From Brevipalpus yothersi (lineage: Eukaryota > Arthropoda > Arachnida > Trombidiformes > Tenuipalpidae): a stretch of DNA of 64,000 bases. A program made the position numbers and the translations under genes. The stretch is from contig QZCP01000024.1 in NCBI GenBank assembly GCA_003956705.1, forward strand, positions 300,467 through 364,466, in the 5' to 3' direction. The notes beneath the pieces are model-generated. The model did not search any database. It saw nothing but the letters and a program-made list of their open reading frames with translations, and was not told where the DNA came from. Shown here piece after piece: positions 35,527-48,485 of this stretch; positions within the stretch are counted from its first letter, which is position 1, and each line of letters starts with the position of its first letter.

Positions 35527-36951
35527 GAGTCTCACAAATAATATCATGGGTTCTAGCAGTTTCGAAGTTCGATAGTTTCGAACCTGCTTATTCGTGATCT
35601 AACAAGATCCCATTTCCGTTTACCGCCCTCTGTGAGAAGGATTAAAGTCCTTCACCAAAGTTCGATAAATCATACATCCACTCATCTCGATTCTATTTTT
35701 TGCTCTCTACTTCTCTCTCCTTTTCACCCATATTCTTCCTCTCACGAATCTCGAAGTGATGATCATGTCTATTAATACTGGCCATATCATGAAAGTAGAG
35801 AAAAATATATTGGAGAGAGAAACAAACAAGGTCCCAAATGGATGCGCGAATTGAATTGCTCATACTCAATGGTATATGCTCACCATGCATGATAGTTCTA
35901 TTGGAAGTTCTAGATCTCGGGTGTATGAGTAAGTGAGTAAGGACATCTACGATAGCACCATCCATGGTAGCTGTTGAAATTAATGTGATCAACTTGTACC
36001 ACTGGACTTATCTTGTTTCCTTCCTTTTCTGCTCTCTCTGTCTTTTTTCCTCTGGTCATTTGACTCTTTTTCTGTATTTCTCTTTCTTTCTTTCTCTCTC
36101 TCTCTATTCTATTATCTCTCCCACTGGTTGTGCAAAGTGAGTGTCCTCATTTGTAATCTGACTCTTTGGGTGTAATTTTACTTGATTTTTTCGCATCAAA
36201 TATTGCGACTGTTTGCTTCCATCCATCTGCGTCTCTCACTCACTTTCTCTCTTTCTCACCCAGAATTCATCTCAAATCAGGTCTTTCGATCCTTGCCATC
36301 CCGAGTATACATGTAATATTCTCTCATTTTCACGATCGATAACTTGGGCTTTCTTTTTATTCCGCTGATTGAGAGCAAGTGAAAAAAAACTTGTCTCTCT
36401 CCCACCAAAATCGATTAACCATCTCGGTATCTCTTGAAAATGTGCTCAAATTGTATAGCACACTCGAATATTTCTCGAATTTTGAGCTATCCATATACCA
36501 TTTGAAACGAATGAGTCAATGTAGATGCCAATTTTTGCCTATTCCTATCGATTTATTTTCACCCAAGAAAGCTCAATCGATTGCTTGCAAGCATTCTCAT
36601 TGTTTGCCACCATCGCTAGCTAGTCAGAAAAGGTTCCAATTTGTTCCACTCTATTGCTTCTTCTCTTCCATAATTTAACTCTTTTTCTACTACAACTGCT
36701 ACTACCGCTACTATTACTCTCTTGATTTATTCATTCTCAAATTTGCTTTTCATTTGCTTTCAAATCTGATTGTGTGTAAAAAGAATTCGTTCTATTTTAA
36801 TCGCAGTGATCTACAGCCCACTTAAGCTATTTCGCTATCAACTTTTCCGAATAATTTGACGGAAAGTATATACACACCATCAAACAAGTTAACCGATTAA
36901 GTGTTTATGTGTATTAGGGTAAACAAGGTAGATTGATCTCATCATTAATTA
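35527..36951. other. Intergenic
   Basis: Pyrimidine-rich AT sequence with TTTC/CT runs (36075-36120, 36240-36260). No supported gene; the ORF at 36379-36678 has no recognisable domain. It is the left part of a segment that separates two pieces of the broken receptor copy. Confidence 0.55.
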
Positions 36952-37614
36952 ATGAGTGGACCTTTAAGTCTAAATTCCTCTCTTGCTCATCATGCGTCTC
37001 GTATCACTGTGTTGATAGTGAATGTTTCCAATCCCTCCGATGTTGCTCCACAGCCATCCTCATCGAATCTATTGGACTCATCATCGTCCTCACCACATTG
37101 GCCTTCACCGTCCTCTTCATCACTTTTGTCCCCCAATACAGCCACCGCATCTTTTCCGCCATCATCATCGTCGTTGTCGTCGTCGTCGTCGTCAAGTTCG
37201 ACCAGATCCTCTATATCTTCCTCATTTACCACTTTGGTGTCCAAAGGTATTACTCAAGCCGTTAAAGATGTGATATCTGAAGGTACGGATCAATCAATTC
37301 CCACATTAAATGCTCAACAACAATCGACATCAACTCCATCATCTTCATCATCACCCTATTCATCATGGTATGATCCTATCGGTCCACAATCACCATCATT
37401 GTCAGCCAATCGTCCAATAACTCCCGAAGAATATTATGCTGATTATGATCCGATGCTTGGTGTGAGAATTGGTGTCTCCTTGTTGGCAATTATATTGTTT
37501 TTTGCATTCTTTTTGACTTACAAAAGTCATTGTAATGCCAAAAGAGCGAAAAGAATATTAGCGTACAAAAATTCTGAATCAGCAAGACGAAGAGCAACTT
37601 CGATATGTGAATGA
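36952..37614 (+). CDS. Ser-rich single-pass membrane protein, family unknown
   Basis: A single-exon frame of 220 codons. Residues 30-150 are very rich in Ser, Pro and Thr, partly from TCA/TCG repeats, and look like a mucin-type stalk. One clear membrane segment (VRIGVSLLAIILFFAFFLTY, about residues 164-183) follows PEEYYADYDP. The short, basic cytoplasmic tail includes KSHCNAKRAKRILAYK. No signal peptide is seen at the chosen ATG, so a first exon further upstream may be missing; an acceptor-like TTGATAG lies at 37012-37018. I do not recognise the family. The conserved-looking membrane and tail region argues that it is a real gene. Confidence 0.55.
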   Translation: MSGPLSLNSSLAHHASRITVLIVNVSNPSDVAPQPSSSNLLDSSSSSPHWPSPSSSSLLSPNTATASFPPSSSSLSSSSSSSSTRSSISSSFTTLVSKGITQAVKDVISEGTDQSIPTLNAQQQSTSTPSSSSSPYSSWYDPIGPQSPSLSANRPITPEEYYADYDPMLGVRIGVSLLAIILFFAFFLTYKSHCNAKRAKRILAYKNSESARRRATSICE

Positions 37615-38372
37615 TATGTGTACACATGTTCCGATAAAAGTCGACAATACCAGCCATGATCCATAGTTGAGATTTAGACAAAGTTAGAATGATAAAAGAA
37701 TTCCAATTTCGGATGCAAATTTGATTCACACAGGACTTTTTTTCTAAATATTTGAGAGCAACTATCAACCGTACAAACGGGGATGCAACAGGGTACAACA
37801 CATACATGTAGTTGAGAAAAATATTTCCAAACGCAAAATGCATTCGAACTCAAAAATGAAGAAAAAAAGAAAAAAAAGTCTCACAATTTATGTACAAAAT
37901 ATTTTCAATATACATGTATCGAAATGTCTTAGCAAAACATTTTTCAACAACGATCAGTCAAAAATCCTGATTTAGTGAATTTTTTAGCCATCACTTTATG
38001 TCCATTGTCTTTATGTTCAACGAAGATGAAAAGTATTACCTTAGATTGTGTTATTCATGTAATATATGTTGTCAAAATAAAATTCTAACTTAACTTATCT
38101 CCAGGCTCCAGGTATGTGCTAGGTATGTAGAGTGTGAAGATGCTGTGAATGCTAAAGGATGCTTTGTGTGTAGAGCAGAAATTATATATATCGATCATCA
38201 AGGCGGAAGACCATCAAGAGAATAGACACAAAGAAGAGGAAACGAGCCTGACAAGAGAGAGGAAAAGAGTGTAAATCATACCTGGAAAATTGCCTCCGGC
38301 AATTTTAAGGAATCTTCTTCCATAAGCCACCACTACTACCTGAATTACATGCCTCAAAAAAGTCCTATTGTC
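37615..38372. other. 3' flank of the Ser-rich gene
   Basis: AT-rich flank with AAAATAAAATT near 38074-38084, a candidate polyadenylation signal. No gene is seen. Confidence 0.5.
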
Positions 38373-38495
38373 AGAAAAACGTTGAAATATCCTTATCAAT
38401 GGTTGCCGGAGCTGACCGATGTCCAGAATGATTCAAATTATTGAAGACGTATCGAACCCATTTTAGCATCAATTCAATTCATTCGAGAGTTGAAT
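38373..38495 (+). pseudogene. Fragment matching exon 6 of the IR93a-like gene
   Basis: TTGAAATATCCTTATCAATG and the following 100 bases closely match 45493-45610 in the intact receptor gene (exon starting at 45476). The reading frame is broken by TGA/TAA and small indels. It continues the broken copy that stops near 35526, so about 2.85 kb lies between the two halves. Confidence 0.75.
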
Positions 38496-38949
38496 GGTTA
38501 ATTACTGCAAACTTATTGAGCCCCCTTAAAAATCTAGTGAAAAAAATGAATCATTCGAATTTATGATCAAATGGTTGGGTTTTTCAACTTTCCCAAATAA
38601 TCAAACAAAATGACTCGTGAAATATGAAGAGATTTTATTTCATTAATTTTACAAATGTGTGGCCATCAATATTCGTCAATGATTGATTGATTGATTCCTG
38701 AATCATGAAGCACTCTCACAAATCTTTCACAATCTCCATGTTCAATCTGACCCTGAAATAGAAAGAAACTTAATAGAAAGTTTTACCGGATGAAAATTTT
38801 CTTGCAATTCTATCAATTCTTCATGTGCACAATTCTCAAGTCAAACTCGGGAGAGATGGACTTTCCACCCAAAATAGGTCTTGTTCACATTAATCAACAC
38901 AGTTCTTGAAAAAAAGCTTGCGAAAGTTCCCTAGAATTTATGGAAATCA

Positions 38950-41900
38950 CTATCGGCTCCTACTCCTCGATCTACTCCGTGAAATACTTCGAGCTCTCCC
39001 ATCTTTTGATACACTGCGGCTTCTACTTCGTCGCTTAGATACACTTCTAGACCGACTACGAGAAAATGGACGACGACTCCTTATCGGGGATCTAGATCGT
39101 CGTTGATATGGCCTCCATGATCTTCGGTTTCCTCCATGATCTCTACCTCTCCAAGCTGGACTTCGATCCTAGAGAACGATCAAGATATATTTGAATAATT
39201 TATTGATCAACAACCAATAATTTCTACAACTTACCCTTCGGACAAAAGGTGATCTTCTACGCTCTTCCATTCTCGTCCTCCTCTCTGCTTCACGATTTGC
39301 AAATTCTTCCTCTCTCTTTCGAGCATTCTGTTCACGCAATTCTGCCCTTTTCTTTGCCTGTTCTTCATCCAAGGGGAGCCAATATATGCATGGCGTTGCC
39401 TTTGTCTTATGGAAGAGATCATCAAGTAATTTGACCATCGGTCCTTTATCTTCAGCTAATCGATTCTCAGATGAGCTAGCTGCTCCCTCTTCGCGATTTT
39501 CTAGAGGTATAATCAAGCATATTAAGGTTCGTTCAAGTAAAAATCAGAATTTTCGTAACATACCTTTGGATTTACGCTGATCCTTGTCACGACCACGATT
39601 CTGATCATTCTTGTCTCGATTTTCCGATCCCGAGCTTGCCTCCTTACGTCGCTTAGATGGAGGTTGATTATCATTTTGAGATCGAGAATCGAATTTTTCT
39701 CGATCCCATTCTCTGATGGGACGCTTTTCAGCATCTGTTCTTTCCCTTCGATCTTCTTTTTTCGAGTCATTGATTCTATCACCATCGTCAGTTCTACCTC
39801 GCCTAATAGCTGCATCATACTTTTCGGGACCAATACTATCAGAGCTCTTTCCCATTTTTGCCCCGTCTTCCAAATTAGATGACTTAGAATCTCCTAAAGA
39901 TGTACGAGATGGATCATCAGAGTTCAAGTGGAAACTCAACTCTTCTTCATCAGCAAAATCGACGATCAGTTTCTTAGGGTTTGCATCAGGCCATCTGGTT
40001 CCATGCAAAGCATCTCTGGTAGCAGTAGCTTCATCTTGAGTTTCATAACAGGCGTAACACTTCGACTTGATCTTGTCAATCCAAAATTTGTCTTCAAGAA
40101 GTTTACCAGTTCTGTTAAGCAGCTCTTTAAGCTGAATTAAAGTGAAGGGACGAACTAGATTTCGAATGAAAATTATGTTTGATGCAGGATTTTTAGCAGG
40201 AGAAGCTTCCTGTTCGAGATCTTTAGTTGGATCCACGCTTGATTTACCCGTAACAACCAAATTTCCAGAGGGCTTAATATCATCACTCGTTTCAGCCTTG
40301 GTATCGGTCATAGATATCGATCGTGAAATTCGACTACTTTTCTTTTCAGACAAATTGGAAGATTCATCGATGTCTTGGATTTTAGCCTTGGCTTCAGATG
40401 GTTGTTCTGGTTCTTTAGCATTATCTTTGGCGATCGGCGTGCTGGGAGTTGTGGTTGAAGATGTTCCCTTGACCTCTTGGCTTTGCTCTTCCGTTGTTTT
40501 ACTTACCTGTGGATGAGATTTATTAAGATCTGGTATCAGTACCTTTAATGCGCTGCTGGAAATTCCTGTAGGCTGCTTTGGTGGAACAGATGAAGGGGTT
40601 GCCAGCCCTGTTGAGCTTCCCCAGCGCCTTTTGCGTTCACGCTTAGAGGAATTATTAGAATTTTCTTCGCGAGATTTATCTTGAATTTTATCATTTTCAG
40701 GTTCCTCTCGATCTATTCGACGCTTTATCTGGCGATGTTCTTTGTCTAGATAGAATCAATCATCACAATGAGGGAAAATTAGGAAGTTAAAATTATTGAT
40801 CAAATTACTTTTCTCGGTCATTGAAACTATCAACTACTCACCATGATTTTCTTTACTTTCAGAAACTTCCTCAGTCACAGTATTGGCTTGAAGATGTGCT
40901 GGTGATATTTCAATAGGTGCTGATGATGTTTCAATAGGTGTTGATGATGTTTCAATAGATGTTGATGAATTTTGACTATTAACTCCCTCAGGAACTGTTT
41001 TAGGGACTTGTTCTGAGGCCGAAATTACGGTCTTCTGAGACAGTGAAGGAAGGCTTGTTGTCTTCTCAGGTGTTGAATCTGTAGAGACAAAAAATTTCTC
41101 TCGTTAGATGAGGAGAAGATGCTATCATAATTGGCTACTTACGCTCCATTTCGTCTGTAGGTTTGGGTGTTTCAGTTTCCATTTGATCTTTGACGCTTTT
41201 TTTCTCCATCCTATCCTCGGTACCTTCTTTCTTTCCTTCAGGTTTTGAGCTCTTCTCTGGTTGAGAGTGAGGCGGCTCAATTTTATTAGGAGAATCATGA
41301 CTGATTGCTTCAGAAGTTTTCTCCGGAGATGGAATCTCTACCGGCTTAGAAGTAATAACAGGAGATTTGTGTGTAGGTAAACCTTTCTCTTCAGCTAAAG
41401 GAGAGTATTGTTATAGAGATGAAAAATAGTGTTTCAATTTTTACTTACGAATATTTTGGGACAATGTGTCTCCTGAAGGAGTGTGTGTTCGTGCGACAGG
41501 AGGTTTATCAACTGATGGCTCGGACATGCAACTTCCATCGTTGACCGGAGTTTGAGCCGCTGGTTCAGCTTGTTGGCTTAAAGAAGCATTGACCGACATA
41601 TCCATGGCACCTATAAGAGTAATTAAATTGCTCAGAAAGAAGGTCACAAAGAAAAATGACAAGGTCAATTACCATTGGTTTCATTTTCAATCGAGCTGGA
41701 CTCACTGACAATCACACTGGAAGTCATTGCATCTGAAGGTTCATGTGATGAAGGTGCAATCGGTTCGCTGTTTATCAAGCTTGGTTGGGTTGCATGTGAC
41801 TCCACTTGTGGCGGGGTTAAGACTTGAGCTTGAATCATGGTTGGCTGACATGCAGGCTGCTGAGGAGGACTGGGAAGTGGGGCTGGTTCGATTGTGACAG

Positions 41901-42402
41901 AGGCTTCGGTTGACTGATGTAAATTTGATTCCACTGGAAATTGAGAAGGATGATAAGGAGGCGCTGGTAAATGTTGGGAATGAACCAGTTGTGGTTGCTG
42001 TTGTTGTTGTTGTTGTTGTTCAGGCAATGTAGAATCAGCTTGTTGGGTGGATGGCGCTGATACGGCGGTAATAGTGGTAGTATGTTGTGATGGGGTTGAT
42101 GAAAGAACGAACGTCTCAAGCTCATTCTCATAATCGAGTAAGTGTTTCATGTAATGATTCTTAACTGAATTGGCTGAACTAGGATTGGCTCTAACATTAC
42201 ATGCAGTTGTAACATCCTTCCACAACTTTTGATGACACACAGGACCATATCCACCTTTATCGCGAACAATCATATACAATGAGTATAAATCCAGCGGCTG
42301 CTTTGCGACCACTACACCATTAGCTTTCAATGGTATACCTTGAGAATCGTAAATCTGTTGCAGTTTATATAGAAACTTATCTCTGAGGGCGTCCATTGTC
42401 AT
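38950..42402 (-). CDS. Acn: Acinus-type splicing factor with an N-terminal ARID domain
   Basis: Minus-strand exons 42402-41673, 41610-41449, 41394-41143, 41078-40842, 40745-39564, 39500-39235 and 39168-38950 join in matching phases (1015 aa). Residues 1-95 are an ARID DNA-binding domain (PLDLYSLYMIVRDKGGYG, KLWKDV, VKNHYMKHL), followed by a Gln run and low-complexity linkers. From about residue 470 the sequence is Acinus: KRRWGSSTG, an RRM (IFIRNLVRPFTLIQLKELL, about 645-725), the SAP18/RNPS1-binding RSB motif (KLLDDLFHKTKATPCIYWLP, about 880-900) and an Arg/Ser tail. Acinus belongs to the ASAP complex at the exon junction complex. Other Acinus proteins carry a SAP domain at the N-terminus; here an ARID stands there. 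A CAG|GTAAGT inside exon 5 (40506) could be an alternative donor. Confidence 0.88.
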
Positions 42403-44091
42403 CTTTGATCAACTACCGGTGCCCTTTAAACTGGATGTCAACACCCACTTGAACCACTGATAAGAATGAATCAAATAAGATTTACTTCAAGGTTAAGCAG
42501 GTATCATATTGTGAATAAAAAAAATTTACTCAATAAATATAAATTGATCAACATGCTAATGTTAATCTTATTCGATAACAAACCAAAACATGTTAAATAC
42601 CGCCATCTTGAAAACATCGGCGCCACAAACTTTAGCGCCATCTACTCCTTCAATTTTGTGCCATCTATTGGTATTATTTTTCATCAAATCTTGGAATCGG
42701 TTTTTTCGATAAGTTCGATAAGTTCGATAATTTAGAACTTTTCAATATTCGAGAATGAACATTTGATGCCTTTTCGTTTTTTCAGTTTATTTCGATCTGA
42801 CACACTTTCATGATTAAATTACTTTTTCTCCTTTGTCAGTAAGCTGAATTCAATTGGGAAGCATTTTGCTGTCTCCAGCAGTAGGAAATTGATCAATACG
42901 CAGTGTAAAGACTGGAGGATATATTGAAAATAATGGAATTTGAATGAGAGATCATTTCAATTACAACTGGGTAAACTGATGGATAGTCATGTATTTTATT
43001 CTTTGTTCACCAATGAAAAATTTTTTGTTGGACCAGCTTTGAATCTTGGAACATTGTCCTCAACATTTAAAGACAATCAGTCAGCAACGAGGATAGGCCA
43101 ATTTCTAAGGTTTTTTCAGGCTTTATTCGGAATATTCGAATATTATCAGTGCGCTATAACTAATTTTCCTCTACAGTTATTGTAGATTTTCATAGAAAAT
43201 TCATGAAGTAGAAAACAAATAGAAGTAATCCCCCAATTCAAATTTTTGGAAACCCTCATTTAATCGTATCTCGAAAACCGACAAAATTTTCGTGACTAAT
43301 CAATGAATCATAAAACCAAAGGCTTCCCCACAAATTGATAAATGAGATCAAGCCGTAGAGAGGTGAATGCTGGTGAGAATAGGGTTTCCCTCTATTAAGC
43401 TAGAAGGTAGATGCAGCTCAACTGATAACAACACGGCATAAACAGTCAAACTTTCTTAAAACTAGCCTCACGATCTGGTACATATGAATTAGACCGCAAG
43501 CTTCCTATGCTAAGTACGCACAACTTTGCTTAACTCGTGATTTTGTTTATAAGTTTAGTTTGCTGATTGAGAAAGAGGAAAAACGACGGTAAACATTAAC
43601 AGAAACTCAGAACGGGATGAATCTCACGCATCAATTTTGGCTGTTAGAATTGTTCAGATTCAGATGAAGCTAGATAAAATGAAACATTCACATTTTATTG
43701 GAAGTTTTTTACTATTCCTTTTTCCATGCAATATTCACGAACCTACTTACGACTCTCTGAGAGAGGCTTACAATCAATTCATGTGACGAAATGATCTATA
43801 TTCAAAATGATGTCGAACATCGTAGAAAATTGAAAGTGAAACATTTTCTCCTGAATACGCAGCATTATTGTCAGAAAGTGAGGCAAGTAGTACAGACAGA
43901 CAGATATCTCTATAGATCCTATAGGCGTGAATTTCTAGTACATATAATATCTCAGAATTTTGTGTCCTCTATCGTAAAAATCAATACCAGTAGAGAAGAA
44001 GATTAAAGTGAGACAATTCATGGTGGACATCTAGAGCAATCGAGGGATCAGTCGATATCAACATATCAACATAGTCGATAACTTTTTTAGG

Positions 44092-44138
<47 letters not shown>

Positions 44139-44242
44139 AGTAAATTGATCGAGTTTTCCATTATCATTCAGCCAGGGCCGATATTCAAGATATCATCTTC
44201 TCGGGCCTTTTTGGAATTATCAGTGATCTTGAAACCAGCATC
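42403..44242. other. Intergenic between Acinus and IR93a-like genes
   Basis: AT-rich; GATAAGTTC is repeated near 42708-42731. From 43524 on the sequence is the 5' flank of the receptor gene and is shared with 32041 onward. No other gene is supported. Confidence 0.6.
44095..44135. repeat. TC dinucleotide microsatellite
   Basis: About 20 uninterrupted TC units just upstream of the receptor start codon. The matching place in the broken copy (32573-32583) has only four or five units, so the repeat expanded after the duplication or shrank in the copy. Confidence 0.95.
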
Positions 44243-47200
44243 ATGCAAAAGTTTGCCTATTTTGCAAGCTTTTTATCAATTTTAGCTGGTAATTTTTTGT
44301 TCGTGTCCAGCTATTCTTCGATACATGTAGATATTGATCCCATCATTAGGCTAGGTAAGATCAGAAGACCTTGACCAAGTTTTTTGATCATATTTTCTGA
44401 ACTTAATCTCCAGGTGTTCTGGTTGATTTCGAGAGTGATATTATGAAAGGTATCCGGAATGATTCTCTCTCACAATTGATGGATAATATGAGGGTGAAAT
44501 TAAACTCTAATTTCACAAGTGAAGCAACCATGATGACTAATTACAAAGATTTTGAGCTTCAAGTAGAAGATAATCCATTTTTCTGTGAGTTTTCTTCTCT
44601 TTTTGATGAACTGTTTTGCTTTTCATCGAATTTAAAATAATCATTCAATGCCTACCAATTTGTTTCTAATGGTCTTAGGTGATAAGTATTTGGCTGTGAT
44701 CAGCGTAATATCTTGTTCAGCCACACAATCTCTTTACGATTTAATGAGAGAATTTTGTCCATCTACTTTGCTTCTGTCGATTCATGATCGTAAGTGTGAG
44801 CGGCCTAGCAAAGATCAAGGAATCGGTTTTCCAATCCTATCATCAGTTCACGATATTGTTCCAATGTTAACTGATATGAGGAACGATTTTCTTCGCAAAT
44901 GGAATCAAATCAACCTTATTCATGATCACAGTCTCGGTGAGTCCTCCAATTCTTCATTTAAGATTACACGAATTGAATCCTATTTCATGCTCAATTAATT
45001 GATTCTTATTTGCAACTGCTTATCATCTACATGAACCTTGGTTCAGACATCGACTCATTGCACGATCTTGTACATAGTTTGACAACAGTGAAAACTTCTC
45101 ATACTGAGCCAACGAAGATAACCACTTTTCATTTCGAATCGAAAGGCTATCTCCTTCAGATAGCATCAAAAATTATGCATAATCAGCCTAATACATCACT
45201 AGCATCATCACAATCAGAATCCTCAGAAACTGAAGATGATATCAATACAAAAATTGCTCATAAACTCAGGTCTTCAGATCATCTCATCACCGTAAATGAG
45301 GTTTTGGATAACACTGAGAAAGACAAGAATCAGAAAAATTTCCTTGTCATAGCTCAGAGTCACATGATTCTCGAGCTCGTCGAATCAGTGAGTAATTTTT
45401 TTTGATTTTTTCCAAGAAGCTATTATAAAGAGGATCCATTTGTCTTGAACATTGATCAATAATTCGAATTATCAGGCAAATTCTAGAGGAATGCTGAAAT
45501 ATCCTTACCAATGGCTTTTGGTACTGAGTGATGTCCAGCATGATCCAAACTATTGGAAGCGAATTGGACCTATTTTAGCCTCAACTCAAGTGGCAATTGT
45601 GACTCGAGAGTTATCTTTGTATGGACAATGTCATGAGCTGGAAGAAGGATGTCAAATAAGATTGGCAATGGAAACTTTTCATCAATCATTGGAGAAAGTT
45701 GCACAACTAGGTGAATACGATTTCTCTGAAACCTCGAAAAGAGGCCAAATCAAGAATAGACTATTGGCTGAGATGCGATTAACATTGGGTAATCAAGAGG
45801 CAACATCACAATATTGCGGCAATTGCAATCGATATGTTGTTCAAACTTTCCAACGAATAACCAGTGGAAATCATATAGGAGATATAGTTCGTCGGGAGCC
45901 CTCTCTTGATCAGACATGGACTGAGAGTACCATTGATACAGATCATGTTAAAGTGACAAATACTGGAGAATGGACACCGTTCAAAGGTCTTCTACAAGAG
46001 GAAGATATGGATTCTGAAAAACCAAGTATTGCTGGTCGAAAAATTCGTGTAGGAATCATCAATCAACCTCCTTACGTGAACGTTAAAGTTGAGGGTGAAA
46101 AATGTTTGGTTAACGGAACTACTATCGAACTCTTCAAACTTCTCAGCTCTAGAATGAATTTTACCGTCGAATGGGTTTGCTGGCAACATTTAGAACACAT
46201 CGGAACGATGATGCCAAATGGTTCATTTGATGGCTTGCTGGCTAAAATTGCTTCTGGTGAAATTGAGATAGCCGCTAATGGTATTTGGAAGACACCTTCA
46301 CGAGTCAAGAGTGGTTTGTACGAATTTTTCTTTCCATACGATGTGGACGTTGTTGGACTTGTGGTCAAGAAGACACCAGAGGATAATGAATGGCTATTTT
46401 TGACTCCTTTCACAGTAGATGTAAGTGATAGCTTTTTAATATTTTCTTATTCGAATTCATGCTGATGAGCATTAAGATAGTATTAAGATACTTGTTCTTT
46501 GACATGTATCAACTGATTTGATAACTTGTCAGTACTGTGACTAGAATCTTGTCTTCAGCTTATCTTGATCTTGAGTTTTATGTGAGTGCTGACTCAAACG
46601 ATTATGATATACATGTAAACGTGTTTGAAAAGGTGAGATACCTCGATGATCATGCATCTTGCCTCCAATCTAAAATTATAAGCTTGGAATAGATAACTCA
46701 ACAGAATCAGAGGAGGAATCGAAATTATCAGAAGAATTTTATGGCTTGAAAATTTCAAAATTTAGATTTTTATTCTATCACAACTTCTTTTAATTTTGAT
46801 CATTCCACCCTCCAAAGCCAAGAAAAGAGAGCTCCAATATGAGTATAACGACGAGTTTAATTTTTGCTGCATTTGAAATGAGAGCTAAGTGCTTTCTGTG
46901 ACCAAAATTACGATTATCTTCATTATATCATTTTTTTTGCATTTTTCAGAGCTTCTTCCTGAGTCAGAGGATAAATTTTCTGTCATGATCGTATGACCAT
47001 GACTGAAAATCCACTGATCCACAGTCGCTGTCTTTCGTAGTGATTCATTCCAAAAATGAGAATACGATTGCTAGCAGTTCTCTAAGATGTATTCTTTTCC
47101 TCAATATTGAAGAATATATAATCTTCGATTCTTTGCCTAATGCTATTTTTCCCCCTTCTCCCTGTTTTTCATATACAATTCTCCTTTTTTCACCTAGACA

Positions 47201-48485
47201 TGGGTATGTGTAATAGCTTGCATGGTATTGATCGGACCGATCGTTTGGATAGTTCATCGGTCTGCTAAGTATTATGATTTTTATGGATGTCGAGATCGTG
47301 AAGGTCTCTTCAAGCTGAGTGAATGCATTTGGTACACCTATGGAGCTATGGTACAGCAAGGAGGAGATACTCTACCAGCAGCGATATCAGGCCGAGTTCT
47401 AATTGGTGGCTGGTGGATCTTTGTCATCGTTACAGTTACAACATACTCTGGCAACTTGGTAGCTCTTTTAACTTTTCCCAAAATTGTTCAACCCATTGAA
47501 AATGCTCAAGATTTATACGATACATGGGGTGTCAGTTGGGGAACTCCTGCACCCAATGAACTATCTGAAACAGTTCAAATCGCACGATTCGGTGGCTTAG
47601 ATATCTTGAGAGATGGAATGGAATATTATTACGATTTTGAGAAAGAGAAATACAAACTTTTCGATGATGTTGCTGCAGATAGATTGGCTCTCATTCTGAA
47701 AAGACATGAGGCTCGACGTTGGGTCAGTGTTGAATATCTAAGAACTGGATTCTGTGGAATGCATATTGCGAAAGATGCTCTCTACCATACACCTATTCAT
47801 CTAGTTGCTAAAAAAGGAGTTTTCAGTGATCCTTTGATTGAAGAATTCAATCGAAAGTAAGTTTGCGTGACAGTTTTGAATAGCTTCACCAGCTGCTCTG
47901 ACCCGTTATTTGTTATTCTTGTCTCTCAGTATCATGATCATAGCGAGAGCGGGAATCATGGTATATTGGAGAAAATGGTTCGAAACACCCGGAGACGATT
48001 GTCTCCATCCAAGCTTGATTCATGCTGGTGAAGTGAAAAAAGTTGACGTTGTACACATGATCGGAGCGTACATCATATTGGCTTGGGGCATTGGAATCGG
48101 TTGTGTATCACTTATAGGAGAATTGATCTATTTTGCAATGAAAAATCGTGACAAGACGGTCAAGATGAATCCATTGGAGATGATAAGAGATGCTTTCATT
48201 CGTCTGAAGAGTAATCCTCCTTACCACAAATGGGCCGATGGTAGGACAGCGGTAATAGATTCGAATGCTAAATCGATGAAAATGCCATTCGTACCTCCAG
48301 GCATGAAAACAGAACCAAGCTATGTGACAGAATACGGAATGTCGGGAGTCACCGGAAAAGGCTTCCGTCCAAGAGTCAATCAGTCTTATCAAGATCAGAT
48401 CAGAAGTATTTATGATGACCCTGCAAACTTTCACTATTTCTCTTATGCTCCATTGAGACCCAGTTATAAGCCTAAATTCAGATAA
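44243..48485 (+). CDS. Ir93a: Ionotropic receptor, IR93a-like
   Basis: Exons 44243-44354, 44414-44584, 44679-44936, 45047-45387, 45476-46420, 47198-47856 and 47930-48485 all fit in phase (1013 aa). A signal peptide (MQKFAYFASFLSILAG) precedes a long amino-terminal domain. The ligand-binding S1 lobe (VGIINQPPYVNVK) ends before intron 6. M1 is WVCVIACMVLIGPIVWIVH, the pore region YTYGAMVQQGGDTLP, M3 has YSGNLVALLTFPK, and the last membrane segment is MIGAYIILAWGIGIGCV. The QQGG and GNLVA-LTFPK motifs favour IR93a, a conserved arthropod co-receptor for humidity and temperature sensing. The gene looks intact. A broken 5' copy lies 10 kb upstream. Confidence 0.88.

Noticed and set aside
36990..37244. 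Acidic and His-rich ORFs opposite or beside the Ser-rich gene
   Set aside because: They are shadows of TCA/TCG repeats in other frames.
41665..42402. ARID exon as a separate gene
   Set aside because: Not favoured, because the frame ends in a good donor and joins in phase to the Acinus exons; no stop or polyadenylation signal is seen between. Kept as the refuting option in the findings.
43791..44006. 71-codon ORF upstream of the receptor gene
   Set aside because: It lies in the duplicated 5' flank, is not kept as a frame in the copy at 32.3 kb, and has no domain.
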